Shown here: positions 15,405-22,757 of the stretch, one piece after another
Layout: every line of letters starts with the position of its first letter
Position numbering within the stretch: position 1 is the stretch's first letter
Origin: Motiliproteus sp963974645
GTDB taxonomy: Bacteria > Pseudomonadota > Gammaproteobacteria > Pseudomonadales > Balneatricaceae
Assembly (NCBI GenBank): GCA_963974645.1
Contig: CAXBEA010000018.1
Coordinates: forward strand, 1 to 47,116
Direction of reading: 5' to 3'
Length of the DNA: 47,116 nt
Notes under the pieces: model-generated
Databases searched by the model: none
Seen by the model: only the letters and a program-made list of their open reading frames with translations
Told to the model about the DNA's origin: nothing
Translations under genes and position numbers: made by a program

Positions 15405-17030
15405 ATGAAAATAAGAAAAATATCACCGCTGATGGTGGCTGCTGCAACGATGGTTGCATCAATGCTGCCGATCCAAGCTATAGCTCAGCAAACAGCCCAG
15501 CAAACAGCCGAACAGATCATTAAAAATAACTGCCTGGCATGCCATACCGAGGAGAGTGCCGGGCCCCAGTGGAGCCGTATGAGTCATCAGCGCAAAAGCC
15601 CCGAGGGCTGGCTGATGACCATCGGCCGGATGCAGGTCATGCATGGCCTTAAAATCAACGATGACGACCGCCGTACCCTGGTGAAGTACTTCTCTGACCG
15701 CCAAGGTCTGGCGCCTGAGGAGTCACAGAACTACCGATACGCAATGGAACGTCGGTTGAATACTCAGGAGGTCAATGAGTCTGACGCTATGGCGCAGATG
15801 TGTTCGCGCTGTCACACCGAAGCTAGGGTGATGCTACAGCGTCGTCCCGCCACGGAATGGGAGCATCTAGTGCACTTCCACCTTGGCCAATGGCCAACGG
15901 TTGAATATCAGGCGATGGGGCGGGACCGAGATTGGCTTGGAACGGCATTGAATACGATGGTGCCTAAATTAGCCAAGTTGTTACCGCTGGAAACGAAAGC
16001 CTGGAGTCAATGGCAGAAAGCCATTAAGCCCGTCATCACGGGTGAATGGCGCTTCTCGGGCAATATGCCTGGCAAAGGAGCGCTCGAAGGGACGATGGCA
16101 ATCAGTGGCTCAGATGCTGAAGGCTATCAGTTGAACCTGGCAGGTAATTATGCCGATGGTTCCGCTTTCAAGGGCCGTGGTCAGGGCGTGGTGTACACCG
16201 GCTACGAATGGCGAGCTAACGTCAATATCGGTGGTATCAAAATGCGTCAGGTGCTGGCGGCGTCTAAAGATGGCACCCAGCTAGAAGGGCGGATGTTCGA
16301 GGTACTGCATGATGAGATCGGTATGGATCTCAGTGCAACCAAAAATACCGGCATTACCAATCAGGTGCTGGCGGTGCAACCGGGTCATATTAAAGCGGGC
16401 ACCACGCAGCAGCTGACGATTGTAGGTAACAACCTGTCAGACAGCCCCTTAGACAAGCTAGACCTGGGAAAAGGGATCAAGGTTGCCAAGGTGTTGTCTA
16501 GCAGCAGCCAGCGCCTGGTGGTTGAAGCGGTCGCCAAATCAGATGCCCCACTGGGCAGTCGTAGCATCAAGCTGGGCGGTAACAAAGGCGCTGAGTTGAA
16601 TGTCTATGACCGGGTGAGCACAGTCCAGGTTGTACCTGCGTTTGCGGTCAGTCGTGTGGGCGGTAATGGTGGCTCGTCGGCCAAAGTGACCGCAGCGTTT
16701 CTCGCCGAAGGCTGGGCACCGGGAAAAGACGGCAAGGCCGGTACCCAGGACGATCAGCGGATCGGATTCCTTCCTGCTAGCTGGAGTGTGGCGCCGTTTG
16801 ATCAGGTCGCCGAGACGGATAAGGATACCCACTTCTCCGGACGTATGGATGCTGTCAAAGGTGTTTTTACCCCAGCGCTAGCCGGTCCGAATCCGGACCG
16901 TCGGATGTCGACTAACAATGCGGGCAATCTCAAGGTTGTTGCGCAGCTGAACGATGCGGGTCAGGCCATCAGCGGTGAAGGGCAGATGATCGTCACGATA
17001 CAGCGCTGGAACAATCCACCGCTGCCCTAG
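15405..17030 (+). CDS. qhpA: Quinohemoprotein amine dehydrogenase alpha subunit (diheme)
   Basis: Periplasmic alpha subunit of the amine dehydrogenase that oxidises primary amines to aldehydes, passing electrons through two c-type hemes to a soluble carrier. It has 541 residues: a signal peptide (about 1-27), then an N-terminal diheme cytochrome domain with CLACH at 43-47 and CSRCH at 133-137, then beta-rich domains up to the C-terminus, the QHNDH alpha layout. A strong AAGGAGG ribosome binding site precedes the ATG. A 12-bp direct duplication at 15487-15510 encodes QQTA twice just after the signal peptide. qhpC and qhpB follow. Confidence 0.93.
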   Translation: MKIRKISPLMVAAATMVASMLPIQAIAQQTAQQTAEQIIKNNCLACHTEESAGPQWSRMSHQRKSPEGWLMTIGRMQVMHGLKINDDDRRTLVKYFSDRQGLAPEESQNYRYAMERRLNTQEVNESDAMAQMCSRCHTEARVMLQRRPATEWEHLVHFHLGQWPTVEYQAMGRDRDWLGTALNTMVPKLAKLLPLETKAWSQWQKAIKPVITGEWRFSGNMPGKGALEGTMAISGSDAEGYQLNLAGNYADGSAFKGRGQGVVYTGYEWRANVNIGGIKMRQVLAASKDGTQLEGRMFEVLHDEIGMDLSATKNTGITNQVLAVQPGHIKAGTTQQLTIVGNNLSDSPLDKLDLGKGIKVAKVLSSSSQRLVVEAVAKSDAPLGSRSIKLGGNKGAELNVYDRVSTVQVVPAFAVSRVGGNGGSSAKVTAAFLAEGWAPGKDGKAGTQDDQRIGFLPASWSVAPFDQVAETDKDTHFSGRMDAVKGVFTPALAGPNPDRRMSTNNAGNLKVVAQLNDAGQAISGEGQMIVTIQRWNNPPLP

Positions 17031-17078
17031 GCCGCTCAGACATGAGGGGCCGCCTCTGATCCTGCAACCTTGAATATG

Positions 17079-17114
17079 CCGAAGATGCTGCTGGACTCGT
17101 CTTGTCATCTTCGG
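17079..17114 (+). other. Intercistronic 9-bp stem-loop between qhpA and qhpC
   Basis: CCGAAGATG (17079-17087) and CATCTTCGG (17106-17114) are perfect complements around an 18-nt loop. No T-run follows, and a GGAGG ribosome binding site stands 12 bases further on. A smaller GAGG/CCTC hairpin lies at 17044-17056. The element may protect or process the message so that the small qhpC cistron is made in stoichiometric amounts. Confidence 0.5.
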
Positions 17115-17139
17115 AACCTCGCCTCGGAGGGCGAATAAC

Positions 17140-17466
17140 ATGAAACATCTAAAACCCATTAATCAAAAAGCCGCGGCGCTAGCGCAGGCCGCTGACAACA
17201 ATCAGGCTGATGAAGTGATCGCGATGCAAACGGTCGCAGGCTGTACCTCTACCACCGATCCGGGTTGGGAAATCGATGCATTTGGCTCAGTGACTTCATT
17301 ATGCCAGCCGATGGAATCAGATCTTTACGGCTGTGCGGACCCTTGCTGGTGGCCGGCTCAGGTGCCAGACATGATGAATACCTACCCCGACTGGAATAAG
17401 GATGCGATGAGTTCAAAGGATGGCTGGCGCAATCTGGGTAATGTTTTCCCCAAGGACAAAGATTAA
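17140..17466 (+). CDS. qhpC: Quinohemoprotein amine dehydrogenase gamma subunit (CTQ-bearing peptide)
   Basis: Ribosomally made, heavily modified catalytic subunit. The 108-residue precursor has a 28-residue leader without a Sec signal, followed by a mature part of 80 residues. All crosslink residues known from the family are present at the right spacing in mature numbering: Cys7-Glu16, Cys27-Asp33 and Cys41-Asp49 for thioether bridges, and Cys37-Trp43 for cysteine tryptophylquinone (precursor 35/44, 55/61, 69/77, 65/71). The known pathway uses QhpD for the bridges, QhpG for Trp hydroxylation, QhpE for leader removal and QhpF for export. A GGAGG site stands nine bases before the ATG. Confidence 0.96.
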   Translation: MKHLKPINQKAAALAQAADNNQADEVIAMQTVAGCTSTTDPGWEIDAFGSVTSLCQPMESDLYGCADPCWWPAQVPDMMNTYPDWNKDAMSSKDGWRNLGNVFPKDKD

Positions 17467-17485
17467 TCGGATTAGGAACCAGACC

Positions 17486-18646
17486 ATGAAAAAGACCTAC
17501 CACAACAATAAAAATGGCAAGGCCTGCTGGACGCGTCCGCTGGTCACACTGCTCTCAGCAGGTGTTCTTCTGGCAGGCGGACTCCCCGGCGCGGCAGAAG
17601 CCGCTAAGAGCCAAAAACTCACGGCCGGCAACGAGTACCTGTTGGTTACCAACTACCCCAACAACCTGCATGTGCTCGATCTGAAGACTGAAACGTTGCT
17701 GAAAACCTGTCAGTTACCTGACGCCTTCGGGCCTGGAACCGTGGTGACTTCGCCGGACAATTCGACCGCGTATATCCTCAACAACCATTATGAGGATATC
17801 TATGGGGTGAACCTGGATAGTTGCGAACTGGTCTTTACCGCTCGGCAATCCAGTGGCAATGAACGCGTCAAGAGTATTTTCTCGCTAGCGGTCAGCAGCG
17901 ATGGTAAGGAACTCTATACGGTCCAAAACCCAACTCTGCTCAATAAGGATCACTACCGAGTGCAACAGCCTCGTCTGGCTGTGTATAAAACCAATGCAGG
18001 TCTTGATGCCAAGCCGATCCGTACCCTGCCAGCACCGCGGCAGATCTCGGTGATGTCAGTTTTAGATGACGGCACGTTGCTGATGGCGGGGGAGGATTTC
18101 TACTCGTTTGATGTCAACAGCGGCAAAAAAGAGGTGGTGCTGACCAATCGCAACTGGCAACGGCCGCTGTACGCGCCACCGGATGTCCTAAACGTTTGGC
18201 CGATGGATACACCCAGTCATGAATTCTTGAGTCTGTATACCACCGCGCGGTTTCAGGACAAGAGCATGAACATGGATACGGCGGATTGGATCTACGGTTT
18301 TCACACCATTGATCTGAAGACGGGCAAGGCGGAGAGCCTCGATTTTGGTCCTATTACCGAGATCTACTTCACCGGCATGCGTAACCCAACCGATAAAAAC
18401 CAGGTCTTTGGCGTGCTCAATCGGCTGGCTAAATACGATCTCAATAAGAAAGAGTTAATAAAAGCCGCGGAGCTTGACCACTCTTATTACTGCATCGCCA
18501 TGAACCACAGCGGTAGCAAGGTCTATTTGACGGGCACCTATAACGAGGTGGCTATTTTCGACTCTGAAACTCTGGAGCAAACAAACAGTATTCAGCTTCC
18601 TGGTGGCGATATGGCGATCACCACGGCTCAGGTCATCCGGCGTTAA
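17486..18646 (+). CDS. qhpB: Quinohemoprotein amine dehydrogenase beta subunit (beta-propeller)
   Basis: Periplasmic propeller subunit that packs against alpha and gamma in QHNDH. It has 386 residues from the ATG at 17486, chosen over an upstream start inside qhpC because AGGA precedes it and it yields a clean signal peptide ('LLSAGVLLAGGLPGAAEA', about 23-40). Propeller blades are seen as repeats such as 'NEYLLVTNYPNNLHVLDLKT' and 'SSDGKELYTVQNP'. It begins 19 bases after qhpC. A terminator-like hairpin follows before the porin gene. Confidence 0.92.
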   Translation: MKKTYHNNKNGKACWTRPLVTLLSAGVLLAGGLPGAAEAAKSQKLTAGNEYLLVTNYPNNLHVLDLKTETLLKTCQLPDAFGPGTVVTSPDNSTAYILNNHYEDIYGVNLDSCELVFTARQSSGNERVKSIFSLAVSSDGKELYTVQNPTLLNKDHYRVQQPRLAVYKTNAGLDAKPIRTLPAPRQISVMSVLDDGTLLMAGEDFYSFDVNSGKKEVVLTNRNWQRPLYAPPDVLNVWPMDTPSHEFLSLYTTARFQDKSMNMDTADWIYGFHTIDLKTGKAESLDFGPITEIYFTGMRNPTDKNQVFGVLNRLAKYDLNKKELIKAAELDHSYYCIAMNHSGSKVYLTGTYNEVAIFDSETLEQTNSIQLPGGDMAITTAQVIRR

Positions 18647-18667
18647 ACCTTCACCTTATTAGCTGTT

Positions 18668-18705
18668 CTCCCGAGTGCTTTTGGACGCTGCTCTCGGGAG
18701 CTTTT
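18668..18705 (+). terminator. Terminator-like hairpin after qhpB
   Basis: CTCCCGAG (18668-18675) pairs perfectly with CTCGGGAG (18693-18700) across a 17-nt loop and is followed by CTTTT. It could end the qhpACB message or reduce read-through into the outer membrane protein gene, which starts 24 bases further on. Confidence 0.6.
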
Positions 18706-18723
18706 AAATCAAATTTAGACGAG

Positions 18724-20046
18724 ATGATGTATATGATGCCCAATAAAAATAAAGTGTATCTGGCAGTTGCTCTTGCGAGTCTGTCGTTGTCGCTGAGTGC
18801 CGCAGAGGTCCATAACAACGAGGGTACCAGCGTGCAGTTCAATGTCGAGGCGATGGCCGGGGTTTTCTCTATCGACGAGAATTACTCTGGCACTCCCGGC
18901 AAGAAGAATTGGCAGGAAGGTTATGCAAAGGCAGACATCCTGGGAGAGAGGACTTTAGATTCTGGGTCTGTCTACGGCGGTGTCGGAGCGATTGTGCTGG
19001 GCACCCGAGGCGATGGTGACGGTCTAGGGATCACCACGGGCAACGAGGAGGATATCGATCTTGAAAAAGCCTTCGTTGGCTGGAAGTCGGAGTCTGGAAT
19101 GTTCGATCTCTCTGTGGGCCGGCAGCCTTTTCAGTTGGGCGATGGTTTTCTGATTGGGGGTGACAAAGTCAGCCCTGGAAACGGCTTTGGCGATAATATT
19201 GATCGCGGCGGTGCATACTACCTGGCGGGCCGAAGTAGCTTCAGTAACACCGCGATTTTAAAGTTCGATCCCGCAGGCCCGGTTCGCGGTGATCTGTTCT
19301 GGTTACAATCCAATAACGCCTACCAGCAAGATACCGAGTTATCGGGTATTAATGTCGAGTGGGTCGATGATGCGCTCGGAACCCTGGGGGCCAGTTATAT
19401 GAAAGTGACCGACCTGGCGCTGGGGACCGGTCTGGGTGCGTTCGACCAGCGTAAGGGATTAGAAGTGACCAGTATTCGTGGACAGGGAAGCGCGGGCGTT
19501 GAGAACTTATTCCTGTCGTTCGAGTACGTTAACCAGCAGGGGGGCGATACCGCTGTCGATAGTGACGCCAACGCTTGGTATGTCGAAGCGGGCTATACCT
19601 TCGCCGATCTGTGGGCATCACCGACCCTTAACTACCGCTACGGTGAATTTTCTGGCGATGATGCCGCGACCACTAGCAACGAGGCATTCGACCCACTGTT
19701 TTATGGCGTCACCCGAGGTTTCGGTACTTGGTACCAGGGTGAAGTGGCAGGTAACTACTCGGGTCCTTTCAGCAGTGGCAACGACGTCAGCCGCGTCGAC
19801 CTGACGCTGGCACCCCGTGAAGATCTACAGATCGGCATCCAGTACTGGAAATTTGGTACTCAGGATAATGCGGCGGATCTGGCCGGTAACGAGGTCGATC
19901 TCTACGCGCTGTGGACCATCAACGAGAACGTTGTTTTTAGCCCGCTGGTGGGTTACTACGAGCCCAAAGGGAGTGATGTGATCGCCGCCCAGGGTAACGA
20001 CGGCAGTAACCTCTACATGCAAGCGATTCTGATGTATTTCTATTAA
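18724..20046 (+). CDS. Outer membrane beta-barrel porin
   Basis: Outer membrane protein of 440 residues. The signal peptide (about 10-27) is followed by repeating amphipathic strands and a C-terminal aromatic residue ('AILMYFY'), as required for barrel insertion. Features such as 'VGRQPFQLGDGFLIGG' resemble the alginate-export/OprD-like porin group. The position right after qhpACB suggests a role in amine uptake, which is an inference. The start codons at 18724, 18727, 18733 and 18736 are all possible; the last two have better spacing from GAG. Confidence 0.75.
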   Translation: MMYMMPNKNKVYLAVALASLSLSLSAAEVHNNEGTSVQFNVEAMAGVFSIDENYSGTPGKKNWQEGYAKADILGERTLDSGSVYGGVGAIVLGTRGDGDGLGITTGNEEDIDLEKAFVGWKSESGMFDLSVGRQPFQLGDGFLIGGDKVSPGNGFGDNIDRGGAYYLAGRSSFSNTAILKFDPAGPVRGDLFWLQSNNAYQQDTELSGINVEWVDDALGTLGASYMKVTDLALGTGLGAFDQRKGLEVTSIRGQGSAGVENLFLSFEYVNQQGGDTAVDSDANAWYVEAGYTFADLWASPTLNYRYGEFSGDDAATTSNEAFDPLFYGVTRGFGTWYQGEVAGNYSGPFSSGNDVSRVDLTLAPREDLQIGIQYWKFGTQDNAADLAGNEVDLYALWTINENVVFSPLVGYYEPKGSDVIAAQGNDGSNLYMQAILMYFY

Positions 20047-20228
20047 AGTAACTAAGAAGTAGGCGTTACTCATTACTGCGGCAGTTCCCCTCCCTTCAAG
20101 CTGTCGTGGTTTTTTTATTTTAAACATTGAAATTGATCTACCCTAATACCATCAGTCCCCAAACCGACGCATGGCAAAATGAAGTATTCAGTCTGGTTTG
20201 CCTGCTTATGATCGGCAATGATCTTGCG

Positions 20229-20264
20229 AACTAGAACTAGAACTAGAACTAGAACTAGAACTAG
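20229..20264. repeat. Six tandem copies of AACTAG
   Basis: A perfect hexanucleotide microsatellite lies in the 375-bp non-coding gap between the porin and hipA. Copy number could change by slippage. No gene or promoter is visible close by; the nearest coding end is hipA at 20422. The rest of the gap shows only weak hairpins (ACCGC/GCGGT near 20330) that may serve hipA termination. Confidence 0.95.
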
Positions 20265-20421
20265 AACCTGGGTGCTGGGATGTTGAGACCAGCGAAGTCA
20301 CCGAGGCTTAAAGGTGGCAGCCCTTACCGCGCGAGCGGTTTCGTACAAGTTCGCTTAGCTGAAGCGGTTAAAGGTTGTGATGTCCGCTGAGCCTGTAAAT
20401 AATTCTGTGTGGCTGCCAGGG

Positions 20422-21729
20422 TTAAAAATTCAATCTATGGGCGTGCTTGATTTCACTGCTCAAGGCAGGAAACACATCTGCTTGCTTTGCATATCGCTCC
20501 CAGTCTGAAACAACATCAACCACCTCATCAATGATGTTCATTGCCTCTTTGTGGAACGTCTCTGCGGGGATAAGCAAATCAACCTTAGTAAAACCATCTC
20601 GTTTCCCATTGAGGGATAATTGGTGAGCGTTTACCCAGGGTGAGTCCGGCTTATAGCTGTATGCTATGTCGAAGGCCGGCGCCAACTTCCATTTGTCGTT
20701 CTTCTCTAGGCAAAAACCGAAATTCTTAGTGTGGTCGTCATGGTTCCTAGCGACGATGTTAAAAACCATGCGTCGGTACATCTGCAGCGCTTCGCTACGG
20801 GACAACCGTAATTTGCGCATTAGAGAAAAAATCTGTTCGTAGCTATAGTGACCCGGCTTCTTGAAGTCTGCATGATCCATTGCACAGAGAGATTGGTAAT
20901 GAATTTTCTCGTTTCCATATCTGTCAAAGCGCTCGGTCATGAAATGCGCCCGGTTTCCCTCAATTAGAATCTCGCTAGGCATCATCTCCAAACCCGCATC
21001 CCTTGCCATCAAATAGTAAGCGTATTCCATGCGCCCAAAGCCTTGAGGATCACCAAATGTCTCCTTGGACTTGGAATGTTCCACAACGCCGTCAAACTTC
21101 AACAGGTAATGTTTAAAGCCATCGGGAAGATCACACTGACCGCAACGAATCTCTGTCCGCTCTGCATTGACTCCGATAACTGCTTTAGCTCGTGCTCCAC
21201 CAGCGGAGGTGCCTATCTGCAGTATCGTTGTTAGCGCATCCTGTGCAGATTGATCCGTGAACGCTTCATTAAGGTTTTCACGCTGATCTAGTACCGTCTG
21301 AGCCATTGCTACCAAACTATCGAGCTCTATGGACTGAGCTTTGTTTTGGCGCTTCTCAATCGCAGGAGAATACTCGAGTGCACCCATACCACGCGCGCCG
21401 GTGTAAAGCAGCCGCTGGACAGCAGTGAAAGAATCTTTGTCGCGGCCGGTTCTTGCCAACCATGCATCGATCAATGCATTACCAAAATCATCTGGCAAGG
21501 TATCGGCGAATGCAGCTGGCAACCCTTTGTACGTAGCGAAGGGTAAAGACGGAAACTGATAGATCTGATCTGATAAAGGAAGTTTGATAGGGCTAACTTC
21601 CACACCTGAGGCGACCCAAGAGGGCTGGTACTGAAACGCACATAGACCGGTGTCATCCTCATACGATAAGACGCCTACCTCTTTCCCCCAAAGCTCAACC
21701 GTTGCTAGGTCGTCAATCTTATCTACCAT
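20422..21729 (-). CDS. hipA: HipA-family toxin kinase
   Basis: Serine/threonine kinase toxin of a type II toxin-antitoxin pair, 435 residues. In HipA proteins the kinase phosphorylates targets such as glutamyl-tRNA synthetase and causes growth arrest. Visible are the N-terminal HipA_N-like region ('VELWGKEVGVLSYEDD'), an ATP-binding-like 'HYLLKFDGVV', 'FMTERFDRYGNEKIHYQ', the catalytic 'NIVARNHDDHTKNFGF' and metal-binding 'APAFDIAYSY'. All key residues appear intact, so it is probably active. It overlaps hipB by seven bases. With the IS remnant beside it, the module looks like an insertion into the amine locus. Confidence 0.9.
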   Translation of the reverse strand: MVDKIDDLATVELWGKEVGVLSYEDDTGLCAFQYQPSWVASGVEVSPIKLPLSDQIYQFPSLPFATYKGLPAAFADTLPDDFGNALIDAWLARTGRDKDSFTAVQRLLYTGARGMGALEYSPAIEKRQNKAQSIELDSLVAMAQTVLDQRENLNEAFTDQSAQDALTTILQIGTSAGGARAKAVIGVNAERTEIRCGQCDLPDGFKHYLLKFDGVVEHSKSKETFGDPQGFGRMEYAYYLMARDAGLEMMPSEILIEGNRAHFMTERFDRYGNEKIHYQSLCAMDHADFKKPGHYSYEQIFSLMRKLRLSRSEALQMYRRMVFNIVARNHDDHTKNFGFCLEKNDKWKLAPAFDIAYSYKPDSPWVNAHQLSLNGKRDGFTKVDLLIPAETFHKEAMNIIDEVVDVVSDWERYAKQADVFPALSSEIKHAHRLNF

Positions 21730-22058
21730 GATGGATCGTCTCCTGTGTTCATATCTCTCTTGCTTGATGCGCGCCGGCGTTTCTTGCCTTCCATTTTCTT
21801 GCGAGCAATGGGGCTATACGGTGTCTTGGGTAGAAAATTATCAAGGTTATCTAGTCGATTCAAAACTCGAAGTATGCCGATGATCACTACTAACTTTGCT
21901 TTACCTTTAATCGCCTGCCGGTAGGTTGTCTCAGATATTCCGATATTATTTGCGATCTGATACTGACTGATGTCGGATTCAAGACGAATTTGCTCGATGC
22001 GATGCCCCATTTCCTCGGCGATCGCCTGATCTGTCATTGCGTAATAATCATGTGGCAT
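21723..22058 (-). CDS. hipB: HipB-like helix-turn-helix antitoxin
   Basis: DNA-binding antitoxin of about 111 residues paired with HipA. An HTH_3/XRE fold ('ISQYQIANNIGISETTYRQAI') is followed by 'VVIIGILRVLNRLDNLDNFL' and a basic tail. The start at 22058 (MPHDYY) is chosen because family members begin close to 'TDQAIAEEMGHRIEQ'; an in-frame ATG at 22082 would add eight residues but starts only five bases from an operator-like repeat. Overlap with hipA gives coupled translation. Autorepression at the upstream repeats is likely. Confidence 0.85.
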   Translation of the reverse strand: MPHDYYAMTDQAIAEEMGHRIEQIRLESDISQYQIANNIGISETTYRQAIKGKAKLVVIIGILRVLNRLDNLDNFLPKTPYSPIARKKMEGKKRRRASSKRDMNTGDDPSW

Positions 22059-22086
22059 TTGAAATATCCAAGTAAGCATCATATAA

Positions 22087-22231
22087 CTAACGGTTAAGCA
22101 GGGTAAACCTCGCTAGGCGTCAATTTTCTATTGTTAAGCTTATAACTCGTTCTGGAAAGAGGCAAATAAATAACCGTTAGTTTTCTACCGCTTGATAGCA
22201 AAATACGTAGATAAGCAGTCGTTTTCTAACG
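22087..22231. promoter_or_regulatory. HipB operator candidates
   Basis: CTAACGGTTA (22087-22096) and its exact inverse TAACCGTTAG (22171-22180) flank the probable hipBA promoter. Three copies of TTTTCTA-NN-G stand at 22124, 22181 and 22222. The layout fits multi-site autoregulation by the antitoxin; which motif HipB binds is not decided by sequence. Confidence 0.5.
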
Positions 22232-22415
22232 CCAAGGAAGAATTAGTAGAACCAATAGAGAACCAATAGGGTCAAGAACAAATAGGGTCAGGCTCGATTG
22301 ATAAAAATCAAACATGTTCCAGTGACCACTTTTGGGCTGGCCCTGCCAAGACCAAACCTCAAAACGAAGCTGCTGACTTGGCGGGCAAATAGGAGACTGT
22401 GTTGTACTGTCTCCT

Positions 22416-22704
22416 ATGAAAAATACTGATGCCCGTAAGCTCTCTTCTGTAGTACAGCAGCACAATAGCGACCTTGCCGTTCGCCTGTTCAATCAAAGCC
22501 AGACACGAAAGCAAATTGCTGAAATCGTCGGCGTCCACTATTCGGTTGCTTGTCGCTGGATTAAAGCTTGGCTCCAGGGTACAGAGCCACATGCGGATGC
22601 TGCAGAAGAGGCCGGTTCGAGGATCCTGCCATCTGCTACGCTTCGTGAATGTATTTGCCCGCCTGGTTAATACTTGGTGGCAAGGCTTTTCAGTAGAGTT
22701 TTGA
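22416..22704 (+). pseudogene. IS630-type transposase N-terminal remnant
   Basis: The first about 55 codons read as the helix-turn-helix start of an IS630-like transposase ('LAVRLFNQSQTRKQIAEIVG', then 'VHYSVACRWIKAWLQG'). After that the frame breaks; another frame gives 'LQKRPVRGSCHLL', the expected Lys/Arg-rich linker. No DDE domain follows. Upstream, 22230-22300 holds two copies of AATAGGGTCA, perhaps the old element edge. It is a dead fragment that marks past insertion between hipBA and the aldehyde dehydrogenase. Confidence 0.7.
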
Positions 22705-22710
22705 TCGTCG

Positions 22711-22744
22711 GTTAAAAAACATCAAAGGGCTGCAGTCGCAGCCC
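22711..22744 (-). terminator. Terminator of the aldehyde dehydrogenase gene
   Basis: GGGCTGC/GCAGCCC form a perfect 7-bp stem with a 4-nt loop (22727-22744). On the minus strand it is followed by a T-rich tail including six T's. It lies 14 bp past the stop codon. Confidence 0.8.
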
Positions 22745-22757
22745 ATTATTAAGCTTC

